Below are positions 8,411-16,056 of a DNA stretch of 64,000 nt, one piece after another. A program made the translations under genes and the position numbers. The notes under the pieces were generated by a model. The model was not told the origin of the DNA. It did not search any database and worked only from the letters and a program-made list of their open reading frames with translations. Source of the DNA: Acidipropionibacterium jensenii DSM 20535 (GTDB lineage Bacteria > Actinomycetota > Actinomycetes > Propionibacteriales > Propionibacteriaceae); contig NZ_AUDD01000005.1 in NCBI RefSeq assembly GCF_000425285.1, positions 123,960 to 187,959 of the forward strand, read 5' to 3'. Each line of letters starts with the position of its first letter. Positions within the stretch are counted from its first letter, which is position 1.

Positions 8411-9250
8411 CATCGCCAGCACCCGGCGTGCCGTCTCGACGTGGAGGTTCTCGATCATCCGGCCGTTGTAGGTGACCACGCCGGACCCCTCCCCGGCCTC
8501 CCAGGCCTCGATGATCCCGTGCGCCTCGGCGATCTCGTCGGCGTCCGGGGCGAAGACCTCGTTGGCGGGGCCGACCTGGGAGGGATGGATGAGGGTCTTG
8601 CCGTCGAATCCCATCAGCATCGCCTCGTGGGCCTGGGAGCGGAATCCCGCGGCGTCGCGCACATCGTTGTAGACGCCGTCCAGGATCACCCGACCGGCCG
8701 CCCGGGCGGCCAGCACGCACATCTGCAGGGCGGCGGTGACCGGCCCCCGGCCGGGCACGTGGCTGGCCCGCAGCTCCTTGGTGAGGTCATTGGTGCCCAT
8801 CACGAGCACATCGAGACGGTCGGAGGCCTCGGCGATCGCCAGGCAGTCCAGGACCGCCCTGGGGGTCTCGATCATCGCCCAGATCGACATCTCGGGGCCG
8901 GCTCCGGCGGCCGACATCTCGGCGGCGATGGTGCGCACCTGGTCGGCCGAACCGACCTTGGGCACCGCGATCGCGTCGGGGCCGGCGGCGACCGCCGCGA
9001 CGAGGTCCTCCCGGTACCAGGGGGTGTCCATCCCATTGATCCGGATGACCACCTCGCGGGACCCGTAGGGTCGCGAGGACACCACCTGGGCCGCACGGTC
9101 GCGGGCCTCCGGCTTGGCCGCGGGGGCCACCGCGTCCTCCAGGTCGATGATGATCGCGTCGCAGGGAAGGGTCTTGGCCTTCTCCAGGGCCCGGGCGTTG
9201 GCTCCGGGCATGAACAGGGGTGAACGGCGGGGGCGCAGCACTGGATCCAT
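8387..9250 (-). CDS. HpcH/HpaI aldolase / citrate lyase beta-like protein
   Basis: 287 residues with the CitE-like TIM-barrel pattern: RSPLFMPGAN near the start, IIDLEDAVAP (metal/substrate Glu-Asp), VRINGMDTPWYREDL, the Mg-binding Glu in AMIETPRAVLD, and GFDGKTLIHPSQVGPANEVF near the end. Such stand-alone proteins cleave or hydrolyse malyl-, citramalyl- or related CoA esters; citrate lyase itself would need CitD and CitF, which are not seen. It lies 74 bases downstream of eutC on the same strand. AAAACT stands 6 bases before its ATG, so it may also have its own leaderless promoter. Confidence 0.85.
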   Translation of the reverse strand: MDPVLRPRRSPLFMPGANARALEKAKTLPCDAIIIDLEDAVAPAAKPEARDRAAQVVSSRPYGSREVVIRINGMDTPWYREDLVAAVAAGPDAIAVPKVGSADQVRTIAAEMSAAGAGPEMSIWAMIETPRAVLDCLAIAEASDRLDVLVMGTNDLTKELRASHVPGRGPVTAALQMCVLAARAAGRVILDGVYNDVRDAAGFRSQAHEAMLMGFDGKTLIHPSQVGPANEVFAPDADEIAEAHGIIEAWEAGEGSGVVTYNGRMIENLHVETARRVLAMAQAISTD

Positions 9251-9292
9251 GCCGCCAGTTTTTCACGCCGGCCCCAGACCTGCGCCAGACCC

Positions 9293-9367
9293 CTGCCGAT
9301 CGGCCCTCGGACCGGCCCTGCCGATCAGTCCCCGGACCGGCCCCGCCGATCGGCCCCTGCCGGGCCG
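9293..9367. repeat. Three tandem copies of a 25-bp GC-rich unit across the eutC 3' end
   Basis: Units 9293-9317, 9318-9342 and 9343-9367 share a CTGCCGATC start and a CCGGACCGGCC end, with the third most diverged. The eutC stop falls in the middle unit, so the last codons of eutC are made of repeat sequence. The units contain GGCC-rich self-complementary stretches and could also form hairpins. Confidence 0.6.
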
Positions 9368-10188
9368 ATCTCGCCGCGGTCGGGAGCGTCGATCTGTCCG
9401 CCGTCGTCCTTGAGACTCACCCCGGAACAGCCCAGCTCCATCGCCCCGCGGGCCAGCCGTGCCAGGGTGGCGGCGGCCAGCCGGTAACTCAGCCCGTCAG
9501 GACGGATGTTCGAGACGCAGTTGCGTTCGGAGTCGCGTCGGCCCGGCCGGGGACCATGGGTGAGATAGCCGCCCAGGGAGTCGCTGACCGACAGTCCCGG
9601 GCGTTCCCCGATCAGCACGATGACCTCGCCGACACCCAGCCCGACGCCGATCTCGTCCCCGATGGCCACCCGCGCCTGACTGGCCACCACCAGCGGGGCG
9701 AGCCGGAACTGCTCCCCCAGCTCGCCGACCAGGGCGCGGGCCACCGGCACCGCGTGGGCCGCCACGGCGGCCGTCGACAGTCCGTCGGCGATGACGATCG
9801 CCAGGCTCGGCTTTCCGTCGGACCCGCTGCCCTCAGACCCGCTGCCGGTGTGGCCGGGGGCCTGCACCTCGGTCCGGCAGGAGGGGTCCAGACGACGTCC
9901 CAGATCGGGCCGGCGCAGGTACTGGGACCGGTCGGCGGCCATCGAGTGGACCGCCAGGGGGTCTCCCAGCCGGGCCAGTTCGGGAACCTCCCGGATCTGG
10001 CGGCACAGCCGGTCGACGTCGAGGGGCAGGTGAATGGCGTCGCGGGCCACCGCGTGCGCCTCCCGCAGCTCCAGCAGGGCCGAGGTGGGCAGCGAGTCGC
10101 CGCGGCGGCCCAACCCGACCCGCGAGGGAGTGGCGGCCCGGACGGCCTCGAAGAAGGATGCCGGTGTGATCTGCGAGGTGCGCGTCAT
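9325..10188 (-). CDS. eutC: Ethanolamine ammonia-lyase, small subunit
   Basis: 287 residues. SRVGLGRRGDSLPTSALLELREAHAVARDA at the N-terminus, IVIADGLSTAAV near 130, IGERPGLSVSDSLGGYLTH and RNCVSNIRPDGLSY are typical of EutC. With EutB it forms the adenosylcobalamin-dependent enzyme that splits ethanolamine to acetaldehyde and ammonia. It overlaps eutB by ATGA. The final residues (from about 265) are Asp/Gly/Arg-rich and encoded partly by the 25-bp repeats, so the natural end may have been extended. No microcompartment shell genes and no EutA reactivase gene are nearby. Confidence 0.93.
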   Translation of the reverse strand: MTRTSQITPASFFEAVRAATPSRVGLGRRGDSLPTSALLELREAHAVARDAIHLPLDVDRLCRQIREVPELARLGDPLAVHSMAADRSQYLRRPDLGRRLDPSCRTEVQAPGHTGSGSEGSGSDGKPSLAIVIADGLSTAAVAAHAVPVARALVGELGEQFRLAPLVVASQARVAIGDEIGVGLGVGEVIVLIGERPGLSVSDSLGGYLTHGPRPGRRDSERNCVSNIRPDGLSYRLAAATLARLARGAMELGCSGVSLKDDGGQIDAPDRGEIGPAGADRRGRSGD

Positions 10189-11600
10189 GCCGCCAGGCTC
10201 CTGTCCGCCAGGGCGGTGATCGCCGCCGGCAGGGCGGTCTCCCGGACCCGCCCGGACTCGTCCAGGAGTCCGACCCGGTCCAGCCAGGAGTCGAACTCGG
10301 GAGCCGGGCGCAGGCCCGCCACCCGGCGCGCGGTGAGCACGTCGTGGAAGCTCAGGGACTGGTAGCCGAGCATGATGTCGTCGGTGCCGGGCACGCAGAT
10401 CACATATCCGGTGCGGGCGGCGACCAGCAGGGTGAGCAGGGTGGACATGTCGTCGGCGTCGGCCTCGACGTGATTGGTGTAGCAGACGTCGACCCCCATC
10501 GGGACGCCGAGCAGCCGGCCGCAGAAGTTGTCCTCGATGCCGGCGCGGATGATCTGGCGCCCGTCGTAGAGGTACTCCGGGCCGATGAACCCGACCACCG
10601 TGTTGAGCAGCAGCGGGTTGAACTCCCGGGCCAGCCCGTAGGCCCTGGCCTCCAGGGTCTGCTGGTCCACCGGCACCCCGCCGACCCCGTGGTGGGCGTC
10701 GGCCGACAGCGCCGATCCCTGGCCGGTCTCGAAGTACATCACGTTGTCCCCGACGGTGCCGCGGGCCAGCTCGTGGGCGGCCTCGTCGGCCTCCCGCAGC
10801 ATCTCGATGGTCACCCCGAATCCCTCGTTGGCGGCCTGGGTGCCGGCGATCGACTGGAAGACCAGGTCGACCGGGGCGCCAGCCTCGATGAGGTCGATGG
10901 TGGTGGTGACGTGGGTGAGCACGCAGGTCTGGGTGGGGATCTGGGCCCCGGAGCGGATCCCGTCGAGCAGGTCCAGGAGCCGCCGCACGGTGCGGGGGCT
11001 GTCGGAGGCCGGGTTGACGCCGACCACGGCGTCCCCCGATCCCATCAGGAGTCCGTCGATGCACACCGCGGCCACCCCGGCCGGGTCGTCGGTCGGGTCG
11101 TTGGGCTGGAGCCGGGTGGCCAGGGTTCCTGGCCTCCCGATCGTCGACCGGAAGCCGGTGACCACGGTGATCGCCGAGCTCACCGCGATCATGTCCCCCA
11201 CGGTCATCAGCTTGCTCACCGCCGCGACCATCTCGGGGGTGAGTCCCCACTTGAGGGCTGCCAGCACCTGGCTCGCATCGGGGCGGGCACAGACCGCCAG
11301 CAGCCAGTCACGGAACTGCCCCACGCTCATCGAGGAGACCGGGGCGAAGGCCTGCGGGTCGTGACCGGCCAGGATGAGCCGGGTGACATCGTCGGTGTCG
11401 CGGTCGATGACGTCCTCGGTGAGGAACTGCGTCAGCGGCACCTCGGACAGGGCACGTTGGGCGGCGGCGCGCTCGGCCGCGCTGCCGGCCGCACAGCCGG
11501 CCAGTTCGTCACCCGACCGGGCCGGGGTGGCCGCCCCCATCAGGACGGCGAGGCTGTCGAAGGAGTACCGGTGTCCGCCCGCCTGGGCGCTGTACCTCAT
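10185..11600 (-). CDS. eutB: Ethanolamine ammonia-lyase, large subunit
   Basis: 471 residues, full length for EutB. Recognisable parts are RLQPNDPTDD, GVAAVCIDGLLMGSGDAVVGVNPASDS, VLTHVTTTIDLIEAGAPVDLVFQSIAGTQ, MYFETGQGSALSADAHHGV (substrate Glu region), GFIGPEYLYDGRQIIRAGIEDNFCGRLLG and GTDDIMLGYQ. It carries the cobalamin-dependent active site. There is no clear Shine-Dalgarno sequence before its ATG; instead the stop of a possible 16-codon upstream ORF overlaps the ATG. Gene order is eutB then eutC on the minus strand. Ethanolamine could supply nitrogen and acetaldehyde in a B12-producing host. Confidence 0.95.
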   Translation of the reverse strand: MRYSAQAGGHRYSFDSLAVLMGAATPARSGDELAGCAAGSAAERAAAQRALSEVPLTQFLTEDVIDRDTDDVTRLILAGHDPQAFAPVSSMSVGQFRDWLLAVCARPDASQVLAALKWGLTPEMVAAVSKLMTVGDMIAVSSAITVVTGFRSTIGRPGTLATRLQPNDPTDDPAGVAAVCIDGLLMGSGDAVVGVNPASDSPRTVRRLLDLLDGIRSGAQIPTQTCVLTHVTTTIDLIEAGAPVDLVFQSIAGTQAANEGFGVTIEMLREADEAAHELARGTVGDNVMYFETGQGSALSADAHHGVGGVPVDQQTLEARAYGLAREFNPLLLNTVVGFIGPEYLYDGRQIIRAGIEDNFCGRLLGVPMGVDVCYTNHVEADADDMSTLLTLLVAARTGYVICVPGTDDIMLGYQSLSFHDVLTARRVAGLRPAPEFDSWLDRVGLLDESGRVRETALPAAITALADRSLAA

Positions 11601-11647
11601 GAGCGTCGCCCGCTGGGACCGCTACCGACCAGGTCTGTGCATGACAT
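11597..11647 (-). CDS. Possible 16-codon leader ORF coupled to eutB
   Basis: ATG at 11647 begins 7 bases after TAGCCT and is read for 16 codons (MSCTDLVGSGPSGRRS). It stops at a TGA that overlaps the eutB ATG in an ATGA. This is the same coupling geometry used between eutB and eutC. It would let ribosomes enter eutB, which has no good ribosome-binding site of its own. It could be chance; no homologue is known to me. Confidence 0.35.
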   Translation of the reverse strand: MSCTDLVGSGPSGRRS

Positions 11648-11654
11648 GGTGGTG

Positions 11655-11660
11655 AGGCTA
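11655..11660 (-). promoter_or_regulatory. Candidate -10 element of the eut genes
   Basis: TAGCCT on the minus strand, 7 bases before the leader ATG at 11647. No clear -35 hexamer was found. A transcript from here leaves no room for a cobalamin riboswitch. Confidence 0.35.
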
Positions 11661-11770
11661 GAGCGATGGTGTTTCGATCGTCCGCGCGAAGATCAACCGG
11701 GTGTTCTGGTCGTGTAAACAGTGTGTTGCGCGGCCCGGAGACCGAGTCACCGGGGAGGACCGCGCGGGGC

Positions 11771-12745
11771 TCAGGAGGAGCGGCCGACGACCTCGTCGCA
11801 CAGTTCGGCCAGGGCGAGCCGGGCCTGCCCCTCAGGCAGCGCCGCCAGCTCGGCGCGGGCGCGATCGGCGCGGGCCCGGATGTCGGCCCTCGCCTCGTCC
11901 ATCACATGGCTGGAGCGCAGCGCCGACAGGGCCTGTGCCAGTACCTCGTCGCTGGACAGGTCGGCGTCCAGCAGATCCTTGACGGGCTGGTCGGCGGGGT
12001 CGGTGGAGGCGCGCAGCAGCAGCACGGGCAGCGTCGCGACGCCCTCCCTCAGGTCGATTCCCGGGGTCTTGCCGGTGCGTGTGGAGGTGATGTCGAGCAG
12101 GTCGTCGGCCAGCTGGAAGACGATCCCGATCTCCTCGCCGAAGCGCCGCAGCACCGCGAGGGTCTCGGGGGACTGGCCGGAGACCATCCCGCCGAACACC
12201 GCCGCGGCGGCGATGAGGGAGCCGGTCTTGTCCGCGACCACGTCGAGATAGTGCTGGAGGGGGTCCTCACCGGCCAGCGGTCCTCGGGTCTCGGCGATCT
12301 GTCCCTGGACGAGCCGCGCGAAGGTCTGCGCCTGGAGGCGGACGTACTCGGTGCCCAGCCGCGACACCGTCTCCGAGGCGCGGGCGAACAGGAAGTCGCC
12401 GACCATGATGGCCACCGAGTTGCCCCAGCGCTGGTTGGCCGACTCCGCGCCACGGCGCAGCGTCGCCTCATCCATCACATCGTCGTGGTAGAGGCTGGCG
12501 ACGTGGGTGAGTTCCATCACGACCGCGGCCCGCACCAGGTCCTCGTCGCTCACCCGGCCGCCGAGCTGGGAGCAGATCACCACCAGCAGCGGGCGGAACC
12601 GCTTGCCGCCGGCGGAGATGATGTGGTTGGCGGCCTCGGTGACGAAGGGCGTGTCGGCACCGGCCTGGCGGGCCAGCTCCTCCTCGACGAGATCGAGTTT
12701 TCCGGCGACGAAATCGGTGAACTCGTTGCTGACGGGTTGCGACAC
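11771..12745 (-). CDS. All-trans polyprenyl diphosphate synthase
   Basis: 324 residues from the GTG at 12745, which has AGGAG 4 bases upstream. The two Asp-rich motifs are DDVMD at 88-92 and DDLLD at 214-218, with GGKRFRPLL near 46-54. Residues before the first motif (ELTHVASLYH) are small or medium, as in long-chain enzymes. It condenses isopentenyl diphosphate onto an allylic primer in the cytoplasm. Its position just downstream of the nuo operon, in a window with menA and menG, suggests it makes the C45-range side chain of menaquinone, though chain length cannot be read directly. Confidence 0.9.
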   Translation of the reverse strand: MSQPVSNEFTDFVAGKLDLVEEELARQAGADTPFVTEAANHIISAGGKRFRPLLVVICSQLGGRVSDEDLVRAAVVMELTHVASLYHDDVMDEATLRRGAESANQRWGNSVAIMVGDFLFARASETVSRLGTEYVRLQAQTFARLVQGQIAETRGPLAGEDPLQHYLDVVADKTGSLIAAAAVFGGMVSGQSPETLAVLRRFGEEIGIVFQLADDLLDITSTRTGKTPGIDLREGVATLPVLLLRASTDPADQPVKDLLDADLSSDEVLAQALSALRSSHVMDEARADIRARADRARAELAALPEGQARLALAELCDEVVGRSS

Positions 12746-12820
12746 GGTGCTCCTGTTCCGACCGGGCGATCCCGGTGTTCCTGCCTGCGGTGGCTCGGCT
12801 GTGGGGCCGACCCGCACACT

Positions 12821-12850
12821 GCGCCATCCAGCCTAACGGCTGGATGGCGC
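12821..12850. terminator. Strong hairpin after nuoN
   Basis: Perfect 13-bp arms (12821-12833 and 12838-12850) around a TAAC loop, located 60 bases past the nuoN stop and 76 bases before the polyprenyl synthase start. It probably ends the nuo transcript and insulates the next gene. Confidence 0.75.
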
Positions 12851-12909
12851 TGGCGCCCACCCGTCCGCGGCGCACCGGCGGTGCGCCCGCGCGGGGGGTC
12901 GGCTCTCCA

Positions 12910-14496
12910 CTACCGGAGAAATGTACCGGCCTGTTCGAAGACCTCGATGAGCGGCTGCGGGTAGACGCCGAAGAACACGGTGGCCAGGGCGCACACCACC
13001 AGGACGATCCAGGACCCGGCGCTGATGGCCGACACCTCCACCGACCTGGCGGCCTCCCCGGGTGCCCGGAAGAACACCACGGCGATCACCCGCAGGTAGA
13101 AGAAGGCCGCCACCACGCTGAACAGCACGCCGACCAGGGCCAGCCAGGCGAATCCGCCTCGCCAGCCGGCGCTCAGCACGAGCAGCTTGCCGACGAAGCC
13201 GGCGGTCAGCGGGATGCCGGCGAAGCTCAGCATGAACACCGTCACCGCCACCCCGAGCCAGGGGTACCGGCGTCCCAGGCCGGCCCAGGAGGCCAGGTCG
13301 TTGGACTCGCCGCCCGACCTGCGCACCATCATGATGATGACGAACATGCCGATCGTCGCCAGGCCGTAGCCGGTGAGGTAGACCATCACCGAGGCGACCG
13401 ACCCCGAACTGTTCTGCGCCATCCCGGTCTGGACCGTGTAGGCACCGGCGATGGCCACCATGATGAACCCGGCGTGGGCGATCGAGGAGTAGGCCAGCAG
13501 CCGCTTGATGTCGGTCTGCACCAGGCCGATGACGCTGCCGAGCAGGATCGTGGCCACCGCCAGCAGCGCGATCAGCGGCTGCCAGTCCCAGCGCATCGCA
13601 CCCAGGCCCACGTAGAGGACCCGCATCATGCCGATCACGCCGACGATCTTGGTGGCCACCGACATGAAGGCGGTGACCGGGGAGGGAGCACCGGTGTAGA
13701 CGTCGGGCACCCAGTTGTGGAAGGGCACCGCGCCGATCTTGAACAGCAGCCCGACGCTGACCAGCACCATCCCGGCCAGGGCTACCTTCGAGGATCCCGG
13801 CTGGGCGACCATGGCGGCGTCGATGTTGGCCAGCTCGAAGGAGCCGGAGGCGCCGTAGAGCAGGGCCGTGCCGTAGAGGAAGACCGCCGAGGACAGCGCA
13901 CCGAGCAGGAAGTACTTGAGCGCGGCCTCCTGGGAGATGAGCCGGCGCCGGCGCGCCAGGGCGCACAGCAGGTACAGCGGCAGGGAGAAGATCTCCAGGG
14001 CGATGAACATCACGATGAGTTCATTCGACGAGGCGAAGAGCATCATGCCGAGCACCGCGAAGAGCATCAGCGGGTAGACCTCGGTCTGCTCCTGGTGGGC
14101 TGCCGCGGCCTCCCTCTCGGCGGCCGACCCGGGAACCGTGGCCGCACTGGCCACGAATGCCGTCTCGGTTCCGCCGGTGCGTTCGGCGAACAGCGCCACC
14201 ACGCCGATCGAGCAGATCAGCAGCAGGGTCCAGGTGGCATAGCTCGGGGCGTCCAGGGCCAGGGTCTGGCCAGCCGCCAACTGGTAGCTGGCCGCCGTCC
14301 AGTTCCCGAGGGTTCCGGCCAGCGCCGCAACCATCGCGACCAGGGTCAGCGCGATCTGGAGGGGACGCCGGGAACCGCGGGGTACGAAGGCCTCCAGCAG
14401 CACCGAGACGCAGGCCGCCGCCATCATGATGAACAGCGGGAGCAGGATGCCGTACTCGAGGGTGGGTGCGGTGATGTCGAGCGGGGTGGAGATCAC
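12910..14496 (-). CDS. nuoN: NADH:menaquinone oxidoreductase subunit N
   Basis: 528 residues and about 14 membrane helices, one of the three antiporter-like proton channels of complex I. The central stretch LKYFLLGALSSAVFLYGTALLYGASG and the helix with YSSIAHAGFIMV are family typical, and Lys/Glu residues lie within the membrane helices. The GTG start overlaps the nuoM stop (GTGA), with AGGAGGG upstream. This is the last gene of the operon; a hairpin follows. Confidence 0.95.
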   Translation of the reverse strand: MISTPLDITAPTLEYGILLPLFIMMAAACVSVLLEAFVPRGSRRPLQIALTLVAMVAALAGTLGNWTAASYQLAAGQTLALDAPSYATWTLLLICSIGVVALFAERTGGTETAFVASAATVPGSAAEREAAAAHQEQTEVYPLMLFAVLGMMLFASSNELIVMFIALEIFSLPLYLLCALARRRRLISQEAALKYFLLGALSSAVFLYGTALLYGASGSFELANIDAAMVAQPGSSKVALAGMVLVSVGLLFKIGAVPFHNWVPDVYTGAPSPVTAFMSVATKIVGVIGMMRVLYVGLGAMRWDWQPLIALLAVATILLGSVIGLVQTDIKRLLAYSSIAHAGFIMVAIAGAYTVQTGMAQNSSGSVASVMVYLTGYGLATIGMFVIIMMVRRSGGESNDLASWAGLGRRYPWLGVAVTVFMLSFAGIPLTAGFVGKLLVLSAGWRGGFAWLALVGVLFSVVAAFFYLRVIAVVFFRAPGEAARSVEVSAISAGSWIVLVVCALATVFFGVYPQPLIEVFEQAGTFLR

Positions 14497-16043
14497 TTGA
14501 GGCCCTCCTTGACGACGGGCTGCGGATCACTCATGCCCACCTGGGACATGGTGGCTCTGGCCGCCGGTTCGATGGCGTGCAGCATCGGTCGGGGGAAGAA
14601 CCCGAAGACCAGCAGCACGATGATGAGCGGGGCCAGGACGAGCTTCTCGCGGCCCACCAGATCGGTGATCGGTGGCGCCTCGGGCACCATCTCGGTCGCC
14701 GGCTGCGCCTCCGGTCCGGTCATGGTGCGCTTGTAGGCGCGCAGCACGTAGACCGCGGCCAGCACCATGCCGATGGTGGCGATCGCCACGTAGACCGGGT
14801 GGCGGGCCCAGGCGCCGGCCATCACCAGGAACTCGCTGGCGAAGCTCGCGGTGCCCGGCAGGCCGAGGGTGGCCAGGCCGGAGACCAGGAACAGTCCGGC
14901 GAGCACCGGCGCGCTGTGCTGGATGCCGCCGAAGTCCTTGATCTGGGCGCTGCCGCGCCGGTGCACCAGGAATCCGAGGACCAGGAAGAGCGCCGCGGTG
15001 GAGAAGCCGTGGTTGAACATGTAGAAGATCGATCCGGTGATCGACGGGGTGGTCACCGCGAAGATGCCCAGCACCATGAAGCCGAAGTGGCTCACCGAGG
15101 TGTAGGACACCAGCCTCATGAGGTCCTTCGAGGTGGCGGCCATCATGGCCCCCCACAGGATCGAGATGACGGCCAGAACCAGCACCACCGGGGTGGCCCA
15201 GGCGGCGGCCTGGGGGAACAGCCCCAGGCACAGCCTCAGCATCCCGAAGGTGCCGATCTTGTCGAGGATGCCGACCAGCAGGGTCGAGGCCCCGGGACTG
15301 GCCTGCTCGGCGGCGTCCGGCAGCCAGGTGTGCACCGGGACCATCGGCGCCTTCACCGCGAAGGCGATGAAGAACCCGACGAACAGGTACCGGCCGATGG
15401 ACCCGTCGAAGCTGGTGCGCGCCAGATCGGCCAGCAGGAAGCTGGGCTGACCGGAACCACCGGAGTGGACGCCCAGTCCGATCACGGCGGCCAGCATCAC
15501 CAGTCCGCCGGCCAGCGAGTAGATCAGGAACTTGATCGCCGCGGCGCGACGCCGGGGACCCCCCCAGCCGCTGATCAGGAAGTACATCGGGATCAGGGTG
15601 GCCTCGAAGAAGAGGTAGAAGAGCAGGACGTCGACGCTGACGAAGCAGTAGACGGCCAGCCCCTCCAGGACCAGTGCCAGCCCGAAGAACATCGAGGTGG
15701 GCAGCGGCGCGGTGGACTCGGCTCCGGCCTGCACGGCCCGCTCTCCGATGTGCCACTCGGCGCCCAGCACCACCGGCACCAGGGCGACGGTGAGCAGCAC
15801 CATCGTCATCGACAGCGGATCGGAGCTCAACGCGTACCAGGCGCCGATCGAGGAGATCCACTGGTGCTTCTCGGACATGTCGGTGCCGTTGACGGAGGCC
15901 ACGAAGGCCACCACGCCCAGCACCAGGACCAGCAGGGAGGCCAGCAGACCGACCGCCTTGGCCAGGCCGCCTCGCAGGAACATCACCAGCACGCCCGCCA
16001 CGATGGGCAGCAGGGCCAGGACAGTGAGGACAGGGAAACTCAT
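14493..16043 (-). CDS. nuoM: NADH:menaquinone oxidoreductase subunit M
   Basis: 516 residues from the ATG of MSFPVLTVLALLP, preceded by GGGAGGAG. It has about 14 helices, with YLFFEATLIPMYFLI (conserved Glu), FIAFAVKAPMVPVHTWLPDAAEQASPGASTLL and LVSYTSVSHFGFM typical of the proton-channel subunit M. It lies 13 bases after nuoL and its stop overlaps nuoN. A start further upstream is open but would run into nuoL. Confidence 0.95.
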   Translation of the reverse strand: MSFPVLTVLALLPIVAGVLVMFLRGGLAKAVGLLASLLVLVLGVVAFVASVNGTDMSEKHQWISSIGAWYALSSDPLSMTMVLLTVALVPVVLGAEWHIGERAVQAGAESTAPLPTSMFFGLALVLEGLAVYCFVSVDVLLFYLFFEATLIPMYFLISGWGGPRRRAAAIKFLIYSLAGGLVMLAAVIGLGVHSGGSGQPSFLLADLARTSFDGSIGRYLFVGFFIAFAVKAPMVPVHTWLPDAAEQASPGASTLLVGILDKIGTFGMLRLCLGLFPQAAAWATPVVLVLAVISILWGAMMAATSKDLMRLVSYTSVSHFGFMVLGIFAVTTPSITGSIFYMFNHGFSTAALFLVLGFLVHRRGSAQIKDFGGIQHSAPVLAGLFLVSGLATLGLPGTASFASEFLVMAGAWARHPVYVAIATIGMVLAAVYVLRAYKRTMTGPEAQPATEMVPEAPPITDLVGREKLVLAPLIIVLLVFGFFPRPMLHAIEPAARATMSQVGMSDPQPVVKEGLK

Positions 16044-16056
16044 CTCATCTCCTCCC

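Noticed and set aside
11601..11770. Cobalamin riboswitch before eutB
   Set aside because: The gap is 170 bases and the likely start of transcription is near 11648; no B12-box-like sequence was seen.
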